The position numbers and the translations under genes are program-made. Positions 25,013 through 32,850 of a DNA stretch of 34,141 nucleotides are shown piece by piece. Below the pieces are notes generated by a model, which saw only the letters and a list, made by a program, of their open reading frames with translations, was not told the DNA's origin and did no database searches. The stretch's first letter is position 1; the number at the start of each line of letters is the position of its first letter. The DNA comes from Rhodopirellula sp. (GTDB lineage: Bacteria; Planctomycetota; Planctomycetia; Pirellulales; Pirellulaceae): the NCBI GenBank assembly GCA_024644085.1, contig JAHELS010000044.1, forward strand, positions 1 through 34,141, read 5' to 3'.

Positions 25013-25047
25013 TTTAATTTCCCACCGACCCCCTTGAATTTCCCACC
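25013..25047 (+). promoter_or_regulatory. Paired 14-bp direct repeats 21 bp apart, candidate operator or RNA-binding site
   Basis: TTTAATTTCCCACC (25013-25026) and TTGAATTTCCCACC (25034-25047) differ at one base. The start-to-start distance of 21 bp equals two helical turns, which places both copies on the same face of DNA. The second copy ends 17 bp before the STN-like gene start, so a bound protein, or an RNA-level factor in the leader, would affect expression or translation of that gene. Confidence 0.45.
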
Positions 25048-25064
25048 AGCGGAGACCAAAGGCC

Positions 25065-26189
25065 ATGCCCAAAGCTCTCCCGAGGCCCACGCGCCGAGGC
25101 GGAAGAATTTTCCCATGTCGAGGCGCCGCGGGGCTGGTTGCCGCCCTCCTGATGGTCCCGATGACCTTTGCCCGGGCGGATCGGTTTTCGGATCGCGACC
25201 CATTTTTCAAACAGCTGTCGATACCGATGACGTCGATCGTTGACGGTAAGCCGTTCCGTGAGGCCCTCACCGGAATCGCCGATGAAGCTCGCATCAATTT
25301 GTGGATTGATCGCCATGTCGATCCGACGTCGCCGGTGGTCGCCGGTCCAGTCGGCCCTACCGTGTACGCAGCAATTACGAAAATCGCAGCTCAGCGCGAC
25401 TGCGTCGTGATGCCGGTCAAGAACGTGTTGCTCGTTGGCCGGCCCGAATGGGTCGATCAAGCCGCCTCATCCGTACTCGGGCTCCAGCTTGACGACGGTC
25501 GTGCGGCAGTCGCAGACATCGGATGGGAAGACTTGACAGCGCCGGGCGAAGCATTGCAACAAGCCGCTGCCCTCGGCGCTGGCGAAGTGGATGTCACGCC
25601 CGAGCTGCCTCATGACCTTTGGCCGGCCAACAAGTGGAAAAAAATCGATCGCCGCGTCGCCGCGACACTGGTTCTCGCACAATTCGATCTCCGACCCAAA
25701 ACGACCACCTCGATAACTGAGATCGAGACGGTTGCCGCGAGTAACGCGATTCTGACGCGAACCTACGCGATAAATCAGCCCGCCGATGCGATTCGCAAAC
25801 TCAGTGACGCGATGACCGCAGCAGACCGCAACGTGCAAATCCGCGCCGAGAAGGATTCGTTGACGGCGAGGGGTGATGTCGTCGCCCATCGCGCCGCGAT
25901 CAAGGCCATGTTCGAGCTGACTGAGAATAATGCTGGGCCCGACCCGGAGAAGGATACGTTCACTCTCAAACGGATGACGACAAGCGCCGAAAATGCGCTG
26001 CGTCAATTAGCCGGTACCGCGAGAAAAACATGCGTCATCGAGCCCGATGCCGCCCAGGCGTGCCGGCAAAACGTATCGATCGAAGGCCAGGATCTAACGT
26101 TGAGGGAATTGATCGACATGGTCGCCAAACAAGCCGATGTCACCGCGACATGGCAAGATGACACCATTGTGATCTCCGCCAAAAAATAA
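25065..26189 (+). CDS. Exported protein with STN (secretin/TonB short N-terminal)-like domains
   Basis: The 374-residue protein has a basic N-terminus followed by a signal peptide (GLVAALLMVPMTFARA). Residues about 48-130 (SIVDGKPFREALTGIADEA, INLWIDRHVDP) resemble an STN domain, the beta-alpha fold found at the start of secretins and TonB receptors. The last ~40 residues (DLTLRELIDMVAKQADVTAT ... DDTIVISAKK) look like a second STN-type unit. The middle resembles secretin_N-type repeats (RTYAINQPADAIRKLSDAMT). No barrel is present. It probably works in the periplasm, possibly in a complex, but I cannot assign a partner. The downstream ankyrin lipoprotein gene begins about 55 bp later in the same orientation. 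Confidence 0.75.
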   Translation: MPKALPRPTRRGGRIFPCRGAAGLVAALLMVPMTFARADRFSDRDPFFKQLSIPMTSIVDGKPFREALTGIADEARINLWIDRHVDPTSPVVAGPVGPTVYAAITKIAAQRDCVVMPVKNVLLVGRPEWVDQAASSVLGLQLDDGRAAVADIGWEDLTAPGEALQQAAALGAGEVDVTPELPHDLWPANKWKKIDRRVAATLVLAQFDLRPKTTTSITEIETVAASNAILTRTYAINQPADAIRKLSDAMTAADRNVQIRAEKDSLTARGDVVAHRAAIKAMFELTENNAGPDPEKDTFTLKRMTTSAENALRQLAGTARKTCVIEPDAAQACRQNVSIEGQDLTLRELIDMVAKQADVTATWQDDTIVISAKK

Positions 26190-26243
26190 TCGTCGTCGCT
26201 GACACCAATCTCCGTGACGCTCCAGCGGCGTTACAATGCCGTC

Positions 26244-26978
26244 ATGAATATCACTTATCGATCCGCCGTACCGTTGTGCTGTTTCTGTATCGTCGCCATG
26301 TTTGCGGCAACCGGTTGCAATAGGCAAAAAAATCCGGACCCCGTGCAAATGGACGTGCCAAGCGGGACCGCGGCCGTTGATTCCCAAGAGCCGGCTGAAC
26401 CGGTCTTGCAAATCAGTGACGAAGCATTCTTGTTAGCGGCGGACGAGGGTCGACTCGACACGATCCGCCAATCCGTTGAAGCGGGCACTGATGTAAATAC
26501 GTCCGATTCGAGATCGCTGACGGCGCTGCATATGGCTTCCTACAAGGGACATCAGCAATTGGTCAAGTACTTGATCGATCAGGGGGCGGACGTCAACGCG
26601 GCTGACGCCAAATCGCTCACCGCACTTCATATGGCCGCCTACAACGGCCACAGCGATACGGTCAAACTGTTGATCCGCAGCGGTGCGACGGTCGATTGTC
26701 GTGACAGCGAGGGAAAGACGCCGCTGATTCACGCCAGCACCGGACCCTTCGCGGCGACGGTCACGACTTTGGTTGACGCTGGGGCTGACGTGAACGCGAA
26801 AGACGCGACCGAGTCGTTCACTCCGCTGATGATGGCAGCCGGTCTGGGCCAACCCGAGGTGGTCCAGTTGCTCTTGGAAAACGGAGCTGACAAAACGATC
26901 GAGGACGACGATAGCGACACAGCCCTCGACCACGCCCGAAACGGCGGCCATGATGCGATCGTAAAAATGCTGGAATAG
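26244..26978 (+). CDS. Ankyrin-repeat lipoprotein
   Basis: I start the gene at 26244 rather than at an upstream codon (26214) because the sequence then begins with a lipoprotein signal: MNITYRSAVPLCCFCIVAMF followed by lipobox AATGC (C25). The mature 220-residue part is built of about five ankyrin repeats, e.g. LTALHMASYKGHQQLVKYLI-DQGADVNAAD and LTALHMAAYNGHSDTVKLLI. The fourth (TPLIHASTGPFAATVTTLVD) is slightly irregular and the last ends the protein. Ankyrin repeats mediate protein-protein contacts, here probably in the periplasm, attached to a membrane. Convergent with the large DUF11-type gene. Confidence 0.9.
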   Translation: MNITYRSAVPLCCFCIVAMFAATGCNRQKNPDPVQMDVPSGTAAVDSQEPAEPVLQISDEAFLLAADEGRLDTIRQSVEAGTDVNTSDSRSLTALHMASYKGHQQLVKYLIDQGADVNAADAKSLTALHMAAYNGHSDTVKLLIRSGATVDCRDSEGKTPLIHASTGPFAATVTTLVDAGADVNAKDATESFTPLMMAAGLGQPEVVQLLLENGADKTIEDDDSDTALDHARNGGHDAIVKMLE

Positions 26979-26985
26979 CACCTCG

Positions 26986-27003
26986 CCGCTTTCCAAGCGG
27001 TTT
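26986..27003 (+). terminator. Weak hairpin terminator candidate after the ankyrin lipoprotein gene
   Basis: CCGCTT (26986-26991) and AAGCGG (26995-27000) form a 6-bp stem with a TCC loop, followed by only three T residues. It lies between two convergent genes 44 bp apart. The short T-run makes it a weak intrinsic terminator at best. Confidence 0.35.
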
Positions 27004-27022
27004 CCGTCGCCCGCGAGTATCT

Positions 27023-29818
27023 TTAGGGCGTCACGGTCGTCGTCACCGATTCGCGGATGCCACCCGGCATCGCAAGACTACGGATCAGAACATCGAGATT
27101 GAAGGTTTGCGGCTGGTTGCTGCTGAGAACCATTTGGTACTCAACCGATTCCCCCGGCTCCATCGACCGAATGTAGGCAAGCGACACGACGCCGGCGTCG
27201 GTGCGGAACTCACTCAATTCCGGATTCGTCAGCGGGTTGATCCGCTCGACCCTCACGCCGGAAGGCAGCGGGAATTGAATTGCGACCTGGCCGTCGCGCT
27301 GCGACGAATCGTTGATGATTCTCAAAGTGTATCGAATCGGATCATTGACTCGGACCGGATTGTCCAGCGCGACCAGGCTCGCCTGCAATTGCTGTGAGAG
27401 TTGCGGTCCGGCGGGAACCTCCCTCTGGAGCGCCGACGGCGGTGCTCCACGCAGCGGTGCAGGCCCGCCCGGAACTTCGGGCGTTGGTTGAACCGGCGGC
27501 AGCGATGGTGGTGGTTGTGTCGTCGGTGGTGTGATCAGTTCCACGATCTCCATCATCAAGTCGGTGTTGTCGATCGCGCCGTCGTCGCTTTCGGCGGACA
27601 ACCGAACCTGAGTCTGCGGATTGGCCGCAGCCGCACGAAACTGTCCTTCGAGAATGACTTCGCGCCCCGGCTCGATCAGCGGGACATTCCAGCTGACGAC
27701 GTTTTGCGCGACCCGCGACTGGTCCGCGCCCTCGGTCGCCTGCAACAACTGCAACTGCGGATCGAAAACCATCGTGACTTTCACGTTGCGAGCCACGCCC
27801 TGGCCCGCATTGGCCACGCGAGCGCGTACAATCTTCGTGTCGCCGGACTGCATTCGATCCGGACCTTCGAGCGTTGCGGACAATACCGGCGTCGTCGGGA
27901 CCGGGTTGATGACGGTTGTGCAACCGGTCTCCGAAGCCCGTTGGCCCCCGTCGGCCGTCGCCTCGAATGTCACACAGCGTCGACCCGACTCGGTCGGCAG
28001 GAACACAACCTCTGCGCCCCATGTTTGACCGGGCTGCAGCGGTCCGTCCTCTTTGGGATTGCGAACTCCGCGGCCACCGCCTTCGTGAATCATTCCGTCG
28101 TCACCGGTAGCACTGAGGGAAACATTCTGCAGCGGCCGATCGCCGGTGTTGGTGACATCGATGTTGAATGTGACACGCTGTCCCGTTTCGACGCGCTCTT
28201 CAATCGGTGAAACCCGCATTGACAACGATGGCCGAAAGACATCAATCCGAACCGTGTCTTCGGCCACCAAACCGTCGCCGCGTGCCTGGAACACCAGGTC
28301 AATTGGGGACTGTGCGGCGACTTCCATGAACAGGTCGAGTTGAGTTTGCGGCGGAACCGTCCCGATTTCCCAGCTGACTGAACCGGGCAACACGCGAGCA
28401 AAGCTGTCTGCACTGGTAACACGCGTGCCTGGTGGAAGCTGGACATCAACTCGTACATTCGTCGCTGCCTGGTCGCCCGGGTTGGAAACGTTCGCGACGA
28501 CCTGGACCGGAACATCAAACGTCGCGACCTGCGGTGCGCCGGCTCGCAGCGCCAATTGCGGGGCGCTCCACGTCACGAACGTCTGCCCACGCCCAAGAGT
28601 CATCGTGGGCAGGTTGTCGCTCTCACCGCCGGGGCGAATCACTTGCATATCGATCGTCGCGATCCCGCTTGTCCCGGGATTGGGCAACAATTGAACCGAC
28701 GCATTGCCCGATTCATCAACCGTTGCTTCGACCACGGACGATCCGCCGGTACCCGCGAATGTTGCGAGTTCCGGTTGTTGGATTTCGTAGCGGACCTTCC
28801 AACCCCGCGCTGGTAATCCGGCTTCGCTGCGAGTGACACGAGTGTTCAACTCGACCCCTTGCCCGACGCCGACCATCTGCGGACCTGGGAATTGCCATCT
28901 TGCATCAACCCAATAGATCGTCGCCGTTGCTTTGCGTTGGTCCCAACAATCGCTGTCGGGCGCAAGCACCGTGACGTGGCTGGTCCCTTCGCTCGGGCTG
29001 CTGATGGTGATCCATGTCTGTCCTTTTTCAAGCTGGACATCGTCGCGGGGATCGTTGTTTCCCCTCGTGATCAAGGTCCTTTTGGTGCTGGTCACGCCGT
29101 GGGCGTAGGAGGGATCATGTTTCTCGGGCCGCTCCCTGGATCCGGCCAGCCGATGGACCAAACCGCGATCGTCATCACCGACCTGAATGAAGGTACCAAC
29201 GCTGTCGGGCGCCAACATCCACTCGAGCGATTCGTTCATTTGCAGGTACCCGTCGGTTCCGCAAATCCCCGATAACAGCACGACTTCGCCACCGACCGGC
29301 GCGACGATCTTTTGCGGCGACAACAGAATGCAACCACGCTTACCTCGCTTGGGTAATTGCATTCGGTTTTTGATCCTGCATTCATCACCCAGCAACACGG
29401 CGGGCGGCCCGTCTTTGCAAGAACCGCCGCAAGGCGCACTCGGCACACACGGTTCATTGCCGACCCCGCCGATCGGCGACGGCGCCGGCGTTGGACATGC
29501 CGGCGGTGTCGCAGGTTCAGGAAACGCTGGATCCGGCAGCTGGAACCCCGGCTTCTTGAAATGATGGAAACGGGTCCCAAGGCTGCGCAAACGACCAAAA
29601 CAACGACACCCTTCGCCCCCGGATCCGGGAAGTGCCAGGGTCGTCGTGGTCGGCAGAGGCGCAAATATGCGTGAACCGGTTGGATCGATCGCGGGCAGTC
29701 GCAGATTACTGCAACCGCACGAAACAGCTACCAACAGCGCCGCGGCCGCCAACAACAGCCGACCGAGCGGCAGCGTCGTTGGTTGCTTCGATTTGCTTGA
29801 GGCAGCCTGGTGAATCAT
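27023..29818 (-). CDS. Large DUF11/CARDB-type repeat lipoprotein
   Basis: The 931-residue protein starts with a lipoprotein-type signal (RLLLAAAALLVAVSCGCSN), then a Pro/Cys-rich segment (about 95-145). A region with an Ig-like look follows, containing VTVLAPDSDCWDQRKATATI and, further on, RGWKVRYEIQQPELATFAGT. From about residue 430 there are several ~100-residue DUF11/CARDB-like beta-sandwich units, recognisable by VANVSNPGDQAATNVRVDVQ, IDVTNTGDRPLQNVSLSATG, VRARVANAGQGVARNVKVTM and RYTLRIINDSSQRDGQVAIQ. A Pro/Gln-rich linker separates the last. Such proteins are surface or periplasmic adhesive or structural proteins, common and large in planctomycetes. It starts at an ATG (29818) without a clear ribosome site. 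An inverted and direct repeat cluster lies about 110 bp upstream. Confidence 0.88.
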   Translation of the reverse strand: MIHQAASSKSKQPTTLPLGRLLLAAAALLVAVSCGCSNLRLPAIDPTGSRIFAPLPTTTTLALPGSGGEGCRCFGRLRSLGTRFHHFKKPGFQLPDPAFPEPATPPACPTPAPSPIGGVGNEPCVPSAPCGGSCKDGPPAVLLGDECRIKNRMQLPKRGKRGCILLSPQKIVAPVGGEVVLLSGICGTDGYLQMNESLEWMLAPDSVGTFIQVGDDDRGLVHRLAGSRERPEKHDPSYAHGVTSTKRTLITRGNNDPRDDVQLEKGQTWITISSPSEGTSHVTVLAPDSDCWDQRKATATIYWVDARWQFPGPQMVGVGQGVELNTRVTRSEAGLPARGWKVRYEIQQPELATFAGTGGSSVVEATVDESGNASVQLLPNPGTSGIATIDMQVIRPGGESDNLPTMTLGRGQTFVTWSAPQLALRAGAPQVATFDVPVQVVANVSNPGDQAATNVRVDVQLPPGTRVTSADSFARVLPGSVSWEIGTVPPQTQLDLFMEVAAQSPIDLVFQARGDGLVAEDTVRIDVFRPSLSMRVSPIEERVETGQRVTFNIDVTNTGDRPLQNVSLSATGDDGMIHEGGGRGVRNPKEDGPLQPGQTWGAEVVFLPTESGRRCVTFEATADGGQRASETGCTTVINPVPTTPVLSATLEGPDRMQSGDTKIVRARVANAGQGVARNVKVTMVFDPQLQLLQATEGADQSRVAQNVVSWNVPLIEPGREVILEGQFRAAAANPQTQVRLSAESDDGAIDNTDLMMEIVELITPPTTQPPPSLPPVQPTPEVPGGPAPLRGAPPSALQREVPAGPQLSQQLQASLVALDNPVRVNDPIRYTLRIINDSSQRDGQVAIQFPLPSGVRVERINPLTNPELSEFRTDAGVVSLAYIRSMEPGESVEYQMVLSSNQPQTFNLDVLIRSLAMPGGIRESVTTTVTP

Positions 29819-29930
29819 CGGTCCATCGCGTCATTCAGTCGCGACGCAGCGCAACCGATTTGGTAAGGAATTCGTTTTGGACAGACTTTGTCCACGGAAC
29901 CCTACCACGCGGGTGACGACGATGATGCCT

Positions 29931-29964
29931 AAACGCAACACGTTTCGTTGCCGAAACGCAACAC
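29931..29964. promoter_or_regulatory. Direct repeats flanking a palindrome, candidate operator
   Basis: AAACGCAACAC occurs at 29931-29941 and 29954-29964. Between and overlapping them lies the perfect hairpin CGTTTCG-TTGC-CGAAACG (29941-29958). The cluster is 113-146 bp upstream of the large DUF11-type lipoprotein gene, in a 289-bp gap that otherwise holds no gene. Operator or promoter-proximal function for that gene is a reasonable inference. Confidence 0.4.
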
Positions 29965-30107
29965 TCCCCCACCGGGTTTGTCGTTTGTGAGGATTGCAAG
30001 GGCGAGATGGCCAACGTCACGGCCGCTCACGACCAGCGTCAGGTCAGTTTCCGAAAGGAAATCGGACACACGCTGCCTGGCAAACTCGCATAAGTAACGC
30101 AATTCGC

Positions 30108-30638
30108 TTAATCAGGTCGAGAGCCGATCTTCTCGGCCAACGACCGGCGCTGTTGTTCGTATCGCCTCTTGTTTGTCGCGTACATGTCAGCCTTGCGAAC
30201 CGACGTGACGGCGCCGAATATTGCAAACCCGATCACTACCAGGCCGAATAGCGGAAAGAAACCGGGTGCTCCCATCGAGGACGCCATCCCAATCCAGAAA
30301 ATCCCGAAGACGACGGCAACCGCACCGCCAATGATACCTCCCGCGGCACTTGGTACGTTGTATTCACCATCCTTGCCCCGCACCGTGTAACTCTCCTTCT
30401 CCATCATCCACTCGCGATCGAGTCGATCCAGTTCGCTCTGCAGTTTCAGCGTTTCGACATCTTCCGCAATGGCGGTCGTCGCCTGCTCAATCGCTTCGAG
30501 GACCTCGGTATAAACGGCATTGCCGGTGTGATGCACCTGCAGTCGCGAGGAACAATAGGAACAGGTCACATATCTTGTCCGCTTGGGGATCTCCAACGGG
30601 GCGCCGCAGTTGTCGCAAGTGACGCTGATGACTCTCAT
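30108..30638 (-). CDS. Zinc-ribbon membrane protein
   Basis: From the ATG at 30638 the protein has 176 residues and begins directly with a zinc ribbon: two CxxC pairs, C8/C11 and C26/C29 (VTCDNCGAPLEIP ... YVTCSYCSSRLQV). An upstream in-frame start (30755) would add 39 residues of Arg-rich sequence, which I think is non-coding. A helical, acidic middle (about 45-85, likely coiled coil) is followed by two membrane segments (GGIIGGAVAVVFGIFWIG and PLFGLVVIGFAIFGAVTSV). The C-terminus is basic. Proteins of this architecture are common and uncharacterised. Divergent from the cimA leader. Confidence 0.82.
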   Translation of the reverse strand: MRVISVTCDNCGAPLEIPKRTRYVTCSYCSSRLQVHHTGNAVYTEVLEAIEQATTAIAEDVETLKLQSELDRLDREWMMEKESYTVRGKDGEYNVPSAAGGIIGGAVAVVFGIFWIGMASSMGAPGFFPLFGLVVIGFAIFGAVTSVRKADMYATNKRRYEQQRRSLAEKIGSRPD

Positions 30639-30891
30639 GATTCCAACGTGCTGAGGGACATGACCTGCAAGTGTTCCTGTCCCGATGATGTGGCGTAGCG
30701 TGTCGCTGAGTGCGGTCTGTCCGCGCGAATATGGTCCTCGCACAACCCTCCGCACGATGGTCGCCTCCGCTTCAAGGGATTGTACCCGCGTGTCTGTCGA
30801 CCGCTAGCAAGCCTCGAAAGGCATGCGCGGTATCACTCGATTGATGAGGCGACGTGCGTCCCAATGGTGACTCAATCCCGACAAGGACGAC

Positions 30892-30960
30892 ATGACCGAG
30901 AGATTGACATCCCTTGGGCCAGCGGTCATCCTAGAGTCATCGTTACCGTCCACTGATTGA
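30892..30960 (+). CDS. Candidate leader peptide of cimA (22 codons)
   Basis: ATG at 30892 is preceded by AAGGA at 30883-30887, a good ribosome site. The frame ends at TGA 30958-30960. The encoded 22-residue peptide contains four leucines written with four different codons (TTG, CTT, CTA, TTA) and a V-I-L run at residues 12-14. Translation would be sensitive to branched-chain aminoacyl-tRNA supply, as in classical leader peptides. It precedes two hairpins and an intrinsic terminator upstream of cimA. Chance occurrence is possible for so short a frame. Confidence 0.35.
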   Translation: MTERLTSLGPAVILESSLPSTD

Positions 30961-31031
30961 ACAAACGTGACCGATTCGACCTTGATTTCGATTATTTTCC
31001 GCGTCATCGGCATCCACAGCCGGCTTTGACG

Positions 31032-31069
31032 CGGGGGAGAAGTTTACCGCCGGAGACACCTCCGGACGG
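31032..31069 (+). promoter_or_regulatory. Leader hairpin and possible antiterminator arm upstream of cimA
   Basis: CCGGAG (31050-31055) pairs with CTCCGG (31060-31065) around an ACAC loop; a further CCG (31047-31049) can pair with CGG (31067-31069) across a one-base bulge. Just upstream, CGGGGG (31032-31037) is complementary to CCCCCG (31101-31106), the 5' arm of the downstream terminator. The two pairings of that arm exclude each other, so CGGGGG could act as an antiterminator. Confidence 0.4.
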
Positions 31070-31099
31070 GTCGAATCAGCATTGCTGAGTGACATTTTC

Positions 31100-31133
31100 A
31101 CCCCCGAGGCCTCCTTAGGTTCGGGGGTTTTTT
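31100..31133 (+). terminator. Intrinsic terminator in the cimA leader
   Basis: ACCCCCGA (31100-31107) pairs perfectly with TCGGGGGT (31121-31128) over a 13-nt loop, and six T residues follow (31128-31133). This is the clearest intrinsic terminator in the window. No plus-strand gene precedes it within 460 bp other than the candidate leader peptide, and cimA starts 67 bp downstream, so it is best explained as a regulatory attenuator (or as the end of a small RNA). On the minus strand there is no T-tract, so it is directional. Confidence 0.75.
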
Positions 31134-31200
31134 CGTATCCTAACGCCGCAACCACCACACCGCCGTCGACCCAGGACGGTCGCCAACCCAACAAACTGCG

Positions 31201-32796
31201 ATGAAATTGAAACCGATCCAAATCTACGACACGACACTGCGCGACGGATCGCAGGGAGAAGGTGTCAGCTTTTCGCTGCAAGACAAGCTGAACATCGCCA
31301 CCCGGTTAGCGGAAATTGGAATCGACTTCATCGAGGGTGGTTACCCGCTGTCGAATGAAAAGGATGTCGCGTTCTTCCAGGAGATTCGAAAACGTAATCT
31401 TGGCGCTACCAAGGTTTGTGCTTTTGGGATGACGCGCCGAAAGTCGATGAAGGCCGAAGACGACCCCGGCATGCAGGCGCTTGTCGCCGCTGAGACACCC
31501 TGCATCACGTTGGTCGGCAAGACATGGGACTACCACGCAACCGAAGTGCTGCGGGTAACGCTCGAAGAGAACGTCGCGATGATCGGCGAAAGCAGCGAGT
31601 TCCTCGCCCGGCACTCGGAACTGATTTACGATGCTGAGCATTTTTTCGACGGATACAACGCGAACCCCGACTACGCAATCGAGACGCTGTGCGCCGCCGC
31701 CGCTGGGGGTGCGAAATGGTTGGTGCTGTGCGACACCAACGGCGGAACGCTTCCCGAGCGAATTGCGGAAGTCACGCGCAAGGCAATCGAAGGCACATCG
31801 GATTACGGCGTTGAAATCGGAATCCACTGTCACAATGATGGTGAACTTGCCGTCGCAAATTCTCTCGCGTCGGTTGACGCCGGTGCGACCCAGGTCCAGG
31901 GAACGATCAATGGAATCGGCGAACGTTGCGGCAACGCGGACCTGATATCCGTGATGGCCAACCTCGGATTGAAGAAGGAAGGCTACAACGTTCTGGAGGG
32001 TCGACCACTGACGCACCTGACAGAACTCAGCCGGTACGTCTACGAAACCGCCAATCTACAGTGGCGAAACGGACAGCCGTTCGTGGGGCAGAGCGCCTTT
32101 GCGCACAAGGGCGGCATGCATGTTCATGCAATCAACAAGGCATCCAATACGTACGAGCACATCGATCCCGCCGCAGTGGGAAACGAGCGCAGGATCCTCG
32201 TCAGCGAATTGTCGGGACGCAGCAACATCGTCGCAGTCGCAACGAAGCACCACATTGACGACGATCGCGAATTGATGGACAAAATCCTGGCGGAAGTGGT
32301 CCGCCTGGAGAATCAGGGATACCAGTATGAAAACGCAGGCGCCTCTTTTGACCTGCTCGTCAAACGGGTCGCCGGCACGTTTCACGCCCATTTTGCTCCG
32401 ATCAAGTATCGCATCGTCGCAGGCGATCGAGACAGCAAACACAAACGGGTCTTTGCCGAGGCGATCATCAAGCTGAAAGTCAAAGAAACGCTTTGGTTCG
32501 ATGCCGCCGAGGGTCACGGCCCGGTGAACGCACTCGACGCCGCCCTGAGGAAAGCGTTATCCGATACCTATCCCTGCCTCGGTGAAATGCGGCTGATCGA
32601 CTACAAAGTCCGCGTCGTCGACTCGGGCGCCGGCACCGCTGCCTCAATACGCGTCAACATCGAAAGTGGAGATGCCAACGAAAACTGGGGCACGATTGGC
32701 GTCAGCGAAAATATCATCGAGGCCAGCTGGCAAGCACTCGTCGACGCCGTTGAATACAAATTGCACAAAGAAGAATTACCCGTCGGTGGAAAGTAA
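31201..32796 (+). CDS. cimA: (R)-citramalate synthase
   Basis: This 531-residue enzyme condenses pyruvate and acetyl-CoA to (R)-citramalate, the first step of the threonine-independent isoleucine pathway. Catalytic and metal-site motifs of the HMG-CoA-lyase-like barrel are visible: YDTTLRDGSQGEG (D10, R14, D15), HCHND (H209, H211) and GIGERCGNADL (E241, R242). The 'DGSQGEGVSF' pattern and the length favour citramalate synthase over isopropylmalate synthase, and a LeuA-type regulatory domain follows the barrel (about 400-525). The ATG has no Shine-Dalgarno. Upstream there is an intrinsic terminator with a candidate leader peptide. Next gene: valS, 54 bp downstream. Confidence 0.93.
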   Translation: MKLKPIQIYDTTLRDGSQGEGVSFSLQDKLNIATRLAEIGIDFIEGGYPLSNEKDVAFFQEIRKRNLGATKVCAFGMTRRKSMKAEDDPGMQALVAAETPCITLVGKTWDYHATEVLRVTLEENVAMIGESSEFLARHSELIYDAEHFFDGYNANPDYAIETLCAAAAGGAKWLVLCDTNGGTLPERIAEVTRKAIEGTSDYGVEIGIHCHNDGELAVANSLASVDAGATQVQGTINGIGERCGNADLISVMANLGLKKEGYNVLEGRPLTHLTELSRYVYETANLQWRNGQPFVGQSAFAHKGGMHVHAINKASNTYEHIDPAAVGNERRILVSELSGRSNIVAVATKHHIDDDRELMDKILAEVVRLENQGYQYENAGASFDLLVKRVAGTFHAHFAPIKYRIVAGDRDSKHKRVFAEAIIKLKVKETLWFDAAEGHGPVNALDAALRKALSDTYPCLGEMRLIDYKVRVVDSGAGTAASIRVNIESGDANENWGTIGVSENIIEASWQALVDAVEYKLHKEELPVGGK

Positions 32797-32850
32797 CACC
32801 TTCTTGTTACCAACGATCATTTCCCAAATCCATTGGACTCACACGGACTG

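Larger units (their letters stand above)
24684..25064. other. Divergent intergenic region with promoter and repeat elements
   Basis: No well-supported gene is present in these 381 bases. A short open frame ends at 25017 and could start at 24869 or 24907. It contains a CPECH cysteine cluster, but without ribosome-site or conservation evidence I do not call it. A candidate promoter (24836-24869) and a pair of 14-bp direct repeats (25013-25047) are listed separately. The region must drive the GTG-started minus-strand gene and the plus-strand STN-like gene. Confidence 0.45.
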
